Of a stretch of DNA of 64,000 nucleotides, positions 24,091 to 35,242 are shown piece by piece; the first letter of the stretch is position 1; each line of letters opens with the position of its first letter. Source of the stretch: Acanthacorydalis orientalis (taxonomy: Eukaryota; Arthropoda; Insecta; Megaloptera; Corydalidae); assembly GCA_034766995.1 (NCBI GenBank), contig CM068314.1, forward strand, positions 35,838,208-35,902,207, read 5' to 3'. Under the pieces are notes generated by a model. It was given only the letters and a program-made list of their open reading frames with translations, did no database searches and was not told where the DNA came from. A program made the position numbers and the translations under genes.

Positions 24091-25420
24091 TGCTAAAAAT
24101 ATAATTTAACATTTTTTAACTTAACCAATTAAATTAGATAAAAAAAGAATATTTTTGTTAGTTAAAAATATAGTTAAAATATATAAATGTACTAATAAAA
24201 ATAGATTTTCTAATATATGCCTCTTTTAATCAATGTACTTTTAAAAAGATTATTTTATAAATAATTTCTATACGATATTTTATTTATTGAAAAATGTTGT
24301 TTTACGTGCTAGATATTTTTTATTTCTACTTATTTTCCCACTAAATTGTACATGTAATTATTACATATAAACCTAAAACACACACAAGTTAATGACACTT
24401 AGTAATTATAAAACCTATTCATTAATTTTTTTTAAATATGAATGTATATCTTCAAATATTTTACTTCAACAAAAAAGATTAAAAAATAAAACCACACACA
24501 TAAGCCGGACAATAAATTACAATTAATTAAATTAATAAAAAAACCTAATATTTTTAATGTACAGAGGCTTAAACATGCAATACCACGCCACTCGCCTCAC
24601 TTTTGACGCTTCCGGGTAAAATTTCACTAACACGATTTATTTGAAGATATAATATTTTAAATTAGATTAAAAGAAAAATCAATACAATTTAATAATATAA
24701 AAAGGGTTTGAAAATTAATTGAATGTTTATAAATTCAGAAGTACTTTTATACACTTAGTTTTATTTTATATTAAATATAGGGTGAAAACTAAACATGTTA
24801 CTTGTTTTTAATACTAACGAATGAAAAGTAATTAATGAACGCTGTATGGAAAATATTAATAAAAACTGAAAAATTATCAATAGTTCGTACAAAAAAAACA
24901 ATACTCATGAAGACATAGTTCTTCTGTACGTTATTTATTTACCTTATTTTCATTTAACTATCATTAAACAAGCGGTGAAATGTCATACCAGAAATCTAAG
25001 ATCCATTTTAATTTTAATAATGTAGAATTTCATTTTTTTATTGCTAAGATTATACTGTGTAGACCATACAGATATGGCAAACACTATTTAAAAATTGAAA
25101 AAAATTCGTTAGCTATTGAACAAGAACAACCAGCTGAGCTTCCAATTTTTTAAAACATATTGAGACACTACGGATAAAAATAAAGCAATAGTTCAAATTG
25201 CATTTAAATATAATGCATCCTTGTTCTAAATCCACACATGTAAGAAATATATTTTCATATTCAGAAAAATGACCAATATAACAAGATATAAAGTACATAA
25301 TTTTCTTTTTTTAATTTGATTATTTTCATTGTTTACATGGAGAATATGAAAACATTGTACTTGTATTTAAATACAAAAACTTCAAAATTATTAAATAAAT
25401 ATCATTTATTGAAAAAATAT
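24091..25420. other. AT-rich spacer
   Basis: No gene or repeat recognised apart from a small CpG-containing patch around 24565-24620. Confidence 0.6.
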
Positions 25421-25437
25421 ATGATATATACATATAT

Positions 25438-25491
<54 letters not shown>
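25421..25491. repeat. (TA)n microsatellite
   Basis: TA array with CATA interruptions at its left part. Confidence 0.96.
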
Positions 25492-25492
<1 letters not shown>

Positions 25493-25857
25493 ATAACAAA
25501 AATATAGTAATGTACAATCTACTAAAAATATTTACAAGCAGTAAAATTTGACATAATGGCTTTGATGAAGTTTTTTGACGAAAGGTGCAAAGTGTAATGT
25601 TTGGAGTTGAAAAGTTTGTTTTAAAATAAAATAATTCCTAAATTCAAACTATTTCTAACTGATATTTTTTTATTATTAATCTATTAATAATATTATTAAT
25701 TTCATTTCATTTAAAATTTACAACAATTTATTATTATATTCGTTTTTTTCATCATAAATATTTCTAACAAATGAACTCGATAAAAAATTAGGTAATTTAT
25801 GTCCAAGACAACCTCTTCGTTCACATACTTTTGATGGTAAAATAGAGAGATGTTTTT

Positions 25858-26130
25858 TTTTGCATTGATGCGAGTAGGGATGCTGACGCTTGTAACAAGC
25901 AAGGGGTGTGTGTATGTCGATCGGGAAAGTCGGGGAAATATTTAATAGTGGGATGAAAGCAACGCGGTGTCCCACGCGACCTGCGCAAACGGCCGACGCT
26001 CATAGGTCATGCAGACGCACGGCCAAGGCCATTGGGGGTCACGGTATAAGGTCGCTTCAGGGATACGTGAACCACACAGGGTCATGTATTGTTGATTTGT
26101 GTCGGGGTTGAAATAAGCAGACACCGAGGT
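25858..26130. other. CpG-retaining GC-rich island
   Basis: About 270 bases of GC-rich, CpG-containing sequence in AT-rich DNA. Four overlapping frames of 60-85 codons exist on both strands, but none matches a known family and they shadow each other. This is more consistent with a promoter, non-coding exon or enhancer than with a clear protein gene. Confidence 0.35.
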
Positions 26131-26193
26131 AATATTTAAGTAGATGTTGCTCTACTTCACTCACTGTTTCATGTATACATAGATGATAGTAAA

Positions 26194-26305
26194 ATAATGT
26201 ATGTAGCTATATTTGGCATGAATTCAAATCCCATTTGGTTATGTGTATATTTAAATTAATTTAAATGGGACTTTAATGAATTCTTGCATGATGTACATAC
26301 ATAAT
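26194..26305. repeat. 112-bp imperfect palindrome (foldback)
   Basis: The left arm has ATAATGTATGTAG, then CATGAATTC, then AAATCCCATTT. The reverse complement of the right arm has ATTATGTATGTAC, then CATGCAAGAATTC, then AAAGTCCCATTT. The arms are about 45 bases around a roughly 20-base AT loop. No TA/TTAA duplication was recognised. It is MITE-like or a simple cruciform. Confidence 0.65.
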
Positions 26306-26407
26306 ATAAGTAATCAGAATGGCTTATGGCCAAGTAAAGATTAAACATGAAAATTAAATTACTAGTTGTATGTAATATAATACTAAATCATATTAAATTG
26401 TTTGGTA

Positions 26408-26411
26408 TATA

Positions 26412-26466
<55 letters not shown>

Positions 26467-26467
26467 A
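26408..26467. repeat. (TA)n(TG)n microsatellite
   Basis: TA to 26450 followed by about nine TG units. Confidence 0.96.
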
Positions 26468-26579
26468 TGAGTACGTGTGGTATTCAAAAGTTAGAATGTA
26501 ATATGACTTACTTTAAATGGGGAATTAAAATTATATTATTCTGAAAATAATTTAGTTTTTACTTTTACGTTTATCATTT

Positions 26580-26631
26580 TCACACACACGCACACACACA
26601 CACGCGCACACACACACACACGCACACACAT

Positions 26632-26693
<62 letters not shown>
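26580..26693. repeat. (CA/CG)n(TA)n microsatellite
   Basis: CA units with CG interruptions to about 26640, then a TA array to 26692. Confidence 0.96.
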
Positions 26694-26978
26694 GTAAATA
26701 TAGTAAATGTTTATACTATTCCAAATTATACAAATAATCTTATATTAAATGTCAATATGATTTTGACTTCAATAAATCAACTGTACACTGGGATTATTAA
26801 CAAAAATTCTGAATAATAAATTATTAATTCATACTGATGACGCATTTAAGAAAGCATAAAAGCTCATTAAACCTATTGCAGAAAAATCTTATAAATTAAT
26901 GTAATAATATAAAAAATTTTATATAACAAAGTTTAGTAGCAAATACTGAATGGTAATTAAATTGTATTTCTCTATCTA

Positions 26979-27031
<53 letters not shown>
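26979..27031. repeat. (TA)n microsatellite
   Basis: About 26 units. Confidence 0.97.
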
Positions 27032-27034
<3 letters not shown>

Positions 27035-27142
27035 CATAAGTTTAAAATGATTAATTTATTGTAACTATTGATTTTTCATTAAAAATTTCACAAACTCCAA
27101 TTTAAACTTATAAAACGAAAAGCAACCAATAATTTTATTTTC

Positions 27143-27143
<1 letters not shown>

Positions 27144-27189
<46 letters not shown>
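27144..27189. repeat. compound (CT)n(TA)n microsatellite
   Basis: About nine CT units then a TA array. Confidence 0.96.
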
Positions 27190-28255
27190 AGTGCAAATTG
27201 GTCACATTTTCACTTTTGTTACATATTATTAATTATCCTTAAAATATTTGTTTGTTTGTCACAACCCTAAACCCGATTACGTGATTGTATAAAAATATCT
27301 ACATAATTCATTTGTATAAGTAAACCTTGAAGTATAATTTAAATGACATTGTTATCCTTTATTTTGGTGTTTGTCATGAAAAGAAATATTATTTATTCTA
27401 CACCTGAACTATTCAAGGTTGACTTTTTTGCTATATAATTTTTCGTCTTTTGTTAAAGTTTTAAATGTCATCAATAATAACGTAGTGCTGATTTAATTAT
27501 GCTCAATTTATGCTAATGTTTAATTTATTTAATGTTTCACTTAACTATTTTAAACGAAACGTTTTATGTTTGTTAATATGTATACGTATTCTTTTTGTAA
27601 TGGGCAAAAAAAATGTATTTATATTGAATATAATCTGATTTATATATACAAGAACGTAATAGTGAACTTTTGGCATTTCGTTAAATAGCATGTTTGTATT
27701 GAGTTTATTTTAATCAATTTCTTTCGAATATTATCGTATTCAGATTGTTCACAGGGGCATTTGTATAAGAAAAAACATTTTATTCGATCGAAGGACAAAA
27801 AAAAACTACAATTAATTTAATTGCTCTTCTTCTGTACGGGAACTTTTTAATATATCATTTCACATAATTACTATTACATAATTACATTTTACATAACTAC
27901 ATTACTATTTTACATAATTTTATAATGCTTTATGAAATGTTTACATCTCATTGGATGCGCATAAAAGTATTCTCGCTTACAATTACACGAATAAACAGAT
28001 ATTTTCTTAGTTACTGGCTTCATTTTGGATATTATTGTGTTCTTCACGGTTACAAAATAAATTATTAGAATATATATATATATATAAATTCGAGTTTTGA
28101 TATATCGCCTATCATTAAAAAAGTATTAATAAATGATACTTTATATAATATTTTGTAAAAAAATGTAAATAAAAAAAAATAAAATGTTTATAAATTTTTC
28201 ATATTAACTTATAAAGTACGTATTTTCGGACAATAGAAAATCCAATGAGTATTGT
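27190..28255. other. AT-rich spacer
   Basis: No gene recognised. Confidence 0.6.
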
Positions 28256-28259
28256 TAAT

Positions 28260-28700
28260 CTAAAATAAATGATTATCCACACGTACGAGACCTCGACACG
28301 CCACTGAATACATCAATCAATCGCAATCAAGAGACTAACACTCTCGTGTTTCAAATACCAACTACGCATTTTTCCAAAATAATCACGCCAGTATTGTGAC
28401 GAAATCAATCACTCAACCCTGTAATAAAACAGCCACCTTAATAAAGCGAGTCGCACATTGAAAGAGACCCCAGACAAGAAGCAACAGAACATGTACACGA
28501 ACGCCGTGACGTCAGAACCATAGCAGCTTTGACGTCACGTGGGTCTTTCATCTGAATGCATGGGCTGGATAGATATAGCGACGTCGGCACAACAGCCTAT
28601 CTGAAAAGCGTAGACGGCGAGAGCGCGCAGTTGTTAGTCGTCGGACTTTCCTAACGAGCGGGGAACATTCACAACGCATACGCTCCCCCACTCAGTTTGA
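28260..28700 (+). promoter_or_regulatory. candidate CpG-rich promoter with twin CRE sites
   Basis: A GC-rich, CpG-retaining island. Two perfect TGACGTCA palindromes (28507-28514 and 28530-28537) lie 23 bases apart, about two helical turns. The second overlaps an E-box CACGTG (28536-28541). TGACGTCA is the classical CREB/ATF-type site. A TCAGTT arthropod initiator-like hexamer is at about 28692-28697, upstream of the candidate first exon. No TATA box is evident. The sites are seen directly; promoter function is inferred. Confidence 0.45.
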
Positions 28701-28845
28701 TATCTAGTTGCGTTTTCGTAAGGGCGGTATATCTACGCGAGGAGAAGTTTATAACAACCATCGGACCGACCTTGGCCTTGACGAGGACGCCACGATCAAT
28801 GTCTCGTTACGACGACCATGGCCGGGCTCTCTGCAGCAGTTAGAG
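28694..28845 (+). CDS. candidate first exon, partial gene, product unknown
   Basis: An ATG in strong context (GACCATGG, 28818-28820) opens MAGLSAAVR. The frame runs straight into a good splice donor, AGAG|GTAAAG, with GT at 28846-28847, giving 28 coding bases (phase 1). The proposed transcript start is the TCAGTT initiator near 28694. A short upstream ATG (28798) opens a 14-codon overlapping frame ending at 28842. The annotatable frame from 28708 starts on TTG, not ATG, so I do not use it. No downstream exon was recognised, so the intron would have to leave the window or the call is wrong. The protein family is unknown. Confidence 0.3.
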
Positions 28846-29371
28846 GTAAAGGCTACGATCGACGTTAATGTCTTTTCGACAACGTTGTCATATTTGTACA
28901 TGCAAGCTCACTCTGAACCACCCTTCAACGCATCTAATATTTTCGTGCAACATTGTTGCATGAAACATATTCCTACAAGTTTATCTGCGACTACTGTTTA
29001 AAAAAATTATTCATTCATAATTTGAAATTGTCGCGTATTCTGCTAGTTGAATGCGATTTCTATTTCACTTCTCGAATATGTTTAATAAATTTTCGAATAT
29101 CTTGTTTTCAAATACACACAAAAACGTTATCACATTCACTAAGTTTTAATATATAATTCATAAATGTTCGAAAACTGACAAATATATTTTTTATTTTATG
29201 TCTGATCCAAATTACTACCAATAATTATCGTTCATTAAATCGATAATTTTAATATAGAGAAATTCTTTATACGCAGCTTTCACTGCGTAGTAAAAAACGA
29301 TGATTTATAACAAAATATAAATTTGTTTGGACACAAAACACACAGAATTGTAGCACACACATATTGTAAAC

Positions 29372-29372
<1 letters not shown>

Positions 29373-29433
<61 letters not shown>

Positions 29434-29451
29434 AGAGAGAGAGAGAGAGAA
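29373..29451. repeat. compound (TA)n(GA)n microsatellite
   Basis: TA to about 29430, then GAAAGAGAGAGA. Confidence 0.96.
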
Positions 29452-29595
29452 TATACAAGCGACAATGTATAGAAAAATATAATGCTGTTTTTTTAACAAC
29501 TGATATGTTCTTAAAATTTTATATGAAAATATACTTTATTTATTTAATACACTTCGATTACAGTGTTACAAAAAAAATAAAAAGGTTACTATATA

Positions 29596-31269
29596 CACTG
29601 CCCGAAAAATGTATTGGGACAGTTAACATTTTTGTAGTTGAAAAGGTATAATTAAAACACTTGGAAATATTTTGTAACAAATTTATATATTTTATATTTA
29701 TTGATGTATTATTTATACAATAATATAAAAATAATAACAATAATTCATTAGAATTTCAAAAAAATGGTGTTAATTAAAATAGTCTCGTTTTTTTGCGAAA
29801 AAAGTATTGGCACAACTTATAGTTTTTTTATTTTCACTAATAAGTATTTTTAGAAAACTTGAAAATAATAATATGTCGGTAAACATTTTCTCCGTATTAC
29901 CTCTTTTAACTATTTGGGATCGAAGAAATTAACTTGCATTACGGACTTAATATTTCCTCATTCGCGTACAATCACTTCCTTTAACTGAGATTTATTAGTT
30001 ATATTATGTTTTATGATCTTCCTATCCAGTATATCCTACAAATTCTTAATCGGATTTAAGTCAGGAGATTGTGGCAGTGTGTTAAGGGTACGGGGAGGGG
30101 TATTATACAAAATCCATTCCCTTACTACGTGAGCTGTGTGCTTAGGATCATTGTCATGCTGAAACTAGAAGTCACTTTCAAGACCCAGCTTTGTAGCGCT
30201 TTTTTTAGGTTATTTTTCAAAATATTCATATAACCATCATATCCATTACCCCATCAATGAAAACAAACTCTGTCACATCAGTTGCTGCAATACAATGTCA
30301 CACCATTACTCCGCCACCCCCATGTTTCACAGTAGGCAACAACTTTTCTGCATTTAATTATGTATTATGTTTTTACCAGACAGATATTCGACCATCACAG
30401 TGAAAAATATTAAATTTACTTTCATCAGAAAAAATTACTCTTTTATAAAAATTCATATTTTTGTTTGGTGGTCTTTTGCAAAATTATTTTTTTTATCCTT
30501 ATTGATTTTATTAATATAGGGTTTTTCCTAGGTACTCGAGTATTATAACCAGCAGTATGCAATATATTTTGTATGATTCTGGGGGTTACAGTTGTATTAA
30601 AATCTATTTTTAACTGTGCTGATACTCTAATGAAGCGATTTTCAGATCTTTTTTAATTCTTTTTATAACAAACCATTCTTCTTTATTCGAAAGTTTCTCT
30701 GGACGTTCACTTCTTATTTGATTTTCTAAGTTTTCCTTGCCTTTAAATCGATTAATTATACTTCGAACTGTAAATCAGCTTTTATATATTTCCCTAATAA
30801 AACCGTATAATTTCCATTTTACATCCACATGCAAAATAATTTTTCGTTCAGATCATGATCATGTTTCTTTAGTTTTTTGACTCATGGTTTAATTTTATTG
30901 GTACTTTACTGTATATTTTTTTTAAAAAAAATGCCTTACCACAACTTCAATGTCGCACAAATAATGATTTATGAGGTATTTCTCTACTTATAAAAGTAAT
31001 TGGAAGGCTGAGACATTCATTGTAGTGTAGTTAGTAAATTAAAACATAGGGCCGTGCCAATACTTTTTTCTCGGAAAAAATAAGATTATTTGTAATTGAG
31101 TTTTTTCTGAAATATTTATAAAATATTGTTAATACATTTGTATTACCAAATAAATCATACATAAATAAATATAAAATATATAAATTTGCTCCAAAATATT
31201 TCCAAATTTTTTAATTAGACCCTTTCATTCATAAGAAAGTTTACTGTTCCAACACTTTTTCGGGCAATA
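29596..31269 (-). mobile_element. Tc1 element with both ends, 1674 bp
   Basis: Left end CACTGCCCGAAAAATGTATT and right end (reverse complement) TATTGCCCGAAAAAGTGTT lie next to TA at 29594-29595 and 31270-31271. The similarity of the two ends runs inward about 100 bases, including TTGGAAATATTTTG and CAAATTTATATATTTTAT on both sides, so the inverted repeats are long. It encloses a minus-strand Tc1 transposase with many lesions. Confidence 0.92.
29870..30885 (-). pseudogene. Tc1 transposase (DD34E type), inactivated
   Basis: Starts at ATG 30885 (MSQKTKET). A DNA-binding region follows with SERPEKLSN, corresponding to the Tc1 GRP hinge. The first catalytic Asp lies in VIFSDESKFNIF (around 30395-30430). 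HGGGGVM-like sequence lies near 30310-30330 on the minus strand. The second Asp is in [13 protein letters not shown] (around 30130-30165). The third acidic position, normally Glu in SPDLNPIE, reads [10 protein letters not shown] (30041-30060), a Glu-to-Lys change. Several stops and frameshifts also interrupt it. The pieces have the order and spacing of a 340-residue Tc1 transposase. Confidence 0.9.
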
Positions 31270-31271
31270 TA

Positions 31272-32145
31272 TGAATTTTTATTTGAGAGGTTGTTACATA
31301 AAACTCATATTTTGCTAACAATTTACATTTATATTCTCAATACACATTTTTTTTATTTCTTCCATTTAATACGTTTCATTTTATACAAATTTCATGCACA
31401 CCTGATATTAATACATTAAAGAAAATTCGATATTTTTGTAAATAAATATCGTCATTTTTTATATTACAGTTAATTTATAAATCTTTAATCAATGCCTTCG
31501 GTTTTTCATTGTATTAAATATATTTATATCTTACTTAATAGTAGATTTGTATATAATCAAACATTTATTAACAATTTTCCACATAGTAAAAACTAGCCCA
31601 TTTAATTTTATTATAGTAAGTAAACTTATATGAATATATTATTAGTTAAAAAATATTAACAACATATTTTGTATAATAAAATATTATACATTTCTTTCAG
31701 ATAAATAGAATAATATTCAAAATACTTTTCTTAATTTTTTGACCATTATATTTAGAAGTTTATTATCTTATTAATGATAAATTTCTTTCGTAAGGAGAAA
31801 AAGACATAAATCAAAAACTACATCAGACTATGAAAGCAGAAAGTAAAAATTCCCTAGTACTATTTTTGAAAACATTAAAGCATATCCATTTTTTAAATTA
31901 ATTATATTTGTAATATATCGTTCTATAAAAAATATTTATTAAAAATTAATATCTCTAACACGAACTCTCTCATATATGCATAAAATATTAATCGGACAAA
32001 TATTTATGATATTATAAACTGTAATGAATCATTTTTATAGTTGTTTAAAAGTACTCAGGTTTAATGATTCACAGCACCAAATATGCAATGTCAAAAATAA
32101 TTACTCTACAATTAGTACTTAACAAATATGTTTATATATATAAAC

Positions 32146-32150
<5 letters not shown>
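31272..32150. other. AT-rich spacer
   Basis: No gene or repeat recognised. Confidence 0.6.

Positions 32151-32151
<1 letters not shown>

Positions 32152-32180
<29 letters not shown>
32152..32180. repeat. (TA)n microsatellite
   Basis: Short TA array. Confidence 0.93.
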
Positions 32181-32185
<5 letters not shown>

Positions 32186-32549
32186 ACTCTCGAGCGCATT
32201 TTTAAATTAATCATAAATTTTGGGTCTTTATATACTTTGATTTTTGTAAAGTATTGATCAGGAAGGTAATGTAATTCAAATAATATAAACAATATTTTCA
32301 AATTTAAATAAATGCTTATCTCATCATGCTCATGCTCATATATTAATACAAAATATTATTTTATAGCTAATATTTATTAAACCAGAATATTCTAGCTACA
32401 TATAATCATAAAACCTTAAATTTTGCATTATAATTTTTATTAAGCAAAAATATTACAAATTATTCAGATAGTTATTATGATATTCTAATCTGTTTTTTCA
32501 CGACAAAATACTGATTATACATATGTTATTTCTGTAAGATATAGTTATT

Positions 32550-32800
32550 GGTAGTGTGGATAAATTCATTTTTTCAAATTAATTTTTTCTCCCTTGCTAA
32601 CAACATTTTTCTCTAATTAAAAATGTTCAATAATTAACTATTAATCGTTTTTGGTTGTTGCTTATGCCGAAATACACGAATTTGCATTTTAATAGCGATA
32701 TTATCATCCTCAGAATGTTAAGAAATACAAAAATGATAACATCGCATCGAAATCATCGAAACAATTAAAAATAACCAATAATCAAATATTTATTTGCCTT
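32550..32800 (+). repeat. foldback repeat family, copy
   Basis: Modules in order: AAATTCATTTTTTCAAATTAA, a CTTGCTAACAAC segment, AATGTTCAATAATTAACTA, TTAATCGTTTTTGGTTGTTG, CTTATGCCG, and GCGATATTATCAT. The right arm (about 32735-32800) is imperfectly complementary to the left (for example ATGATAACATCGC against GCGATATTATCAT), so it folds back. It shares module order with 11065-11375 and 43675-43795. Confidence 0.5.
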
Positions 32801-32896
32801 AATTATATCGGTATGTGATGCTTTAATTAATGCAGAGGAAGTAATTATTTATTAATAATGAAAATAGCAACGAAATTAAATCAGTCGCAACATAAT

Positions 32897-33243
32897 TCAT
32901 AATCTGTGCATAAAGTAATTACTATCTGATAAACATCCAATTATCGATGATAAGAAAACGTGTTCGGTTGATGATGACCTAACATCAATCGACGTGTACG
33001 GATCTTGAATAATAAGTACTGAAAACGTAGCGCGTGTATTTCCTGGCATCCGGGAATCGATGCACGTTCGTGGAAATTTTAGTCGATCGGTAGTGGGAAT
33101 AACGGGAACATGAGACGGAGGAAATAGCGAGTATGGAACGCCCACGCGCCTACACGTGCTGTGTAGGCAATTCGCTCATCATTCACGGAAGTAGGGTTGG
33201 TAGCTTCAGGGCTGCACGAGCATCATACAAGTCGTTATGAATG
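32897..33243. other. CpG-retaining block, possible exon or promoter
   Basis: A GC-richer patch. A minus-strand 82-codon frame (32897-33145) and a plus-strand 36-codon ATG frame (33133-33243, starting MERPRAYTCC) overlap. Neither has a recognised domain and both could be chance in balanced DNA. Confidence 0.25.
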
Positions 33244-33388
33244 GAGAGGAAAAGTATAGGAACGCGAATAAATTTTGCGTAGATATTTTTTTTGTCGGAA
33301 TTGTTCCTTCCAAATGTTTTATTTATTTTACCGCACCCCTCCTATTCGGAGATAAAAATATTTTTTTAAATATAAAATCAAATAAGTT

Positions 33389-33390
<2 letters not shown>

Positions 33391-33436
<46 letters not shown>
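33391..33436. repeat. (CA)n(TA)n microsatellite
   Basis: About seven CA units then TA units. Confidence 0.95.
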
Positions 33437-33439
<3 letters not shown>

Positions 33440-34133
33440 ACGCAATTTGTTTATTTTATTAATTTTAAATGTAAATATTTTTATTCTACAAATTCAGTAG
33501 TCACATACAATTTTGAATCGTTGACTATTTTTATGGAGGAAAAAACTTTTTAACGGTTTCCTTATTACTTAAGTGTCTACATACTCATAAAAGTTAATTC
33601 AAAAATATTTTACTTTAAACGCCTAGTATTTTAGGATTATAACAGAATTTAAATAAAATCATTAAAAAACATATTTTTAAAAAAATATTATCTCCGAACA
33701 TAAATTAGTAATAGACATAATATTAATTTTGATCACTTTTTAAATTAAAAAACGTCATTAATATTCAAAAATGGAAAATCTATTATTTATATAACTATTA
33801 TAATTTGACACTGCAGCTGAAATCACTTGCAGAAAAGAATTTTTAATAAATGATTGTATATGTCAATGTATTAACGTAATGCAGTGGTACTTTCATAATT
33901 TTTAGAACGTAGTTACAGAAAATATCTGAAAGAATATTAACTAATTAAATCCTCGAAATTTTTCCCTTTTTCCTTTAATCATAAAACTACATTTAATTTC
34001 ACTTACTTCAAATTTTTAAACGAAAATTTTCTCAGCACTATAATATTAGATTTTAAGTAAGGATATTATAATTATATTAAAAGAAAATGGAGAAACGGCT
34101 TGAAATATCCCTCATTGGCACGTAAATGTCAAT
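33437..34133. other. AT-rich spacer
   Basis: No gene recognised. Confidence 0.6.
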
Positions 34134-34135
34134 TA

Positions 34136-34915
34136 TTAGGTTGGTGCAAAAATAATTGCGATTTTTATCATTTTAAGTTTGGCACCAATTTTTCTAGTTA
34201 CCATTATATTTTGTTATAGTCATGTTATACATCATTGTAAACAATGAAATTAACACTACTGATTTTAGCTTATATCTATTGTTTTCATTCTTTAGTATTG
34301 TTGGGTATAACCCCTCGAATTAGTCATGGAAAAAACATATTCACGCGATTTTATTGTATAAGTTTAAATTGGGACCAAAGCAACAGAAACTGCTTGAAAT
34401 ATCAAATTTGTTTTTGACGAAGGGTCAATTAGTGAACGTACAGCTCAACACTAGTTCCAAAAATTTCATGATGGAAACGAAAGCATTGATGATGAGGAGG
34501 GTCGTGGACGTCCTTCACCTATAGTCAATAATGATTTAAGAACCATTATTGGAGTACACCCACGTAAAACAACTCGAGAGGTGTCAAAAGAACTCAATGT
34601 TGTCATTCAACAGTTCGACATTTGAGCCTTATTGGAAAAACAAAAATGTTGGATAAATGGGTGCCGTATGAACTAAACGAACATCAAGCAATTCAGTGAT
34701 ACGAAATCTACTCTGCTCTTTTTTTCGTAAAAATGATCCCTTTCTTGATCACATTGTCACATGTGATTAAAAGTGGATTCTCTACAACAATCGGAAATGT
34801 CCATTACAGTGATTAGACCGAGGAGAAGCACCAAAACAATTTCCTAAACAGTAGCTTCATGAAAAAAGATTATGGTCACTGTTTGATGGTCGGAAAGTGG
34901 CACTATTCAGTAACC
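34136..34915 (+). mobile_element. mariner fragment, 5' end to mid catalytic domain
   Basis: Begins at a TA with TTAGGTTGGTGCAAAAATAA, a classic mariner 5' terminus but distinct from the GGTAGAAAAATAA type of the other copies. It includes a long 5' leader and a decayed transposase. The copy ends at about 34912 without a 3' terminus, inside the sequence that follows the first catalytic Asp, and is followed by an ATAACC-repeat-like stretch. Confidence 0.85.
34326..34912 (+). pseudogene. mariner transposase, truncated and frameshifted
   Basis: ATG at 34326 starts MEKTYSRDFI. Readable pieces include FDEGSISERTAQH and FQKFHDGNESIDDEEGRGRP (hinge, about 34440-34515). TTREVSKELNVV is the second helix-turn-helix. 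LDKWVPYELNE-like sequence lies around 34650-34682. Sequence around 34760-34800 corresponds to the first catalytic block but is mutated. IMVTV ends the fragment. At least three frameshifts and several stops. The second and third catalytic residues are missing. Confidence 0.85.
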
Positions 34916-34969
34916 TATAACATATAACCCATAACCTATCTGTGATGTTTATATAGACATAATAATATA

Positions 34970-34971
<2 letters not shown>

Positions 34972-35038
<67 letters not shown>

Positions 35039-35065
35039 GTAGATAGATAGAGAGAGAGAGAGACT
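34972..35065. repeat. compound (TA)n(GATA)n(GA)n microsatellite
   Basis: TA to 35008, about ten GATA units with one GGTA change, then GA units. Confidence 0.97.
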
Positions 35066-35139
35066 AAATTAAGATATATATGTGATAATAATTATATCGA
35101 CATAATGAGTTTTAAAAAATATGTTTATTGTTTCATTCG

Positions 35140-35200
35140 GTTCTTGTACAGGCTTATAATTGAAAAGTGGGCGAACGCAGCGAGCAGGAAGCGAAGCCTC
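35140..35200. repeat. GC-rich repeat tail, copy B (inverted)
   Basis: TTGTACAGGCTTATAATTG and AAAGTGGGCGAACGCAGCG are the reverse complement of the modules at 15591-15676. The copy runs into a TG/TA microsatellite at the end that touches a TA array in copy A. Confidence 0.7.
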
Positions 35201-35242
35201 TTTGTGTGTGTGTGTATATATATATGTATATATATATATATA
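35201..35242. repeat. (TG)n(TA)n microsatellite
   Basis: Simple repeat adjoining the GC-rich tail. Confidence 0.95.

Noticed and set aside
28708..29001. A 97-codon plus-strand frame over the candidate promoter/first exon.
   Set aside because: It starts on TTG rather than ATG and continues past a good splice donor into AT-rich sequence. The short ATG frame at 28818 is a better candidate.
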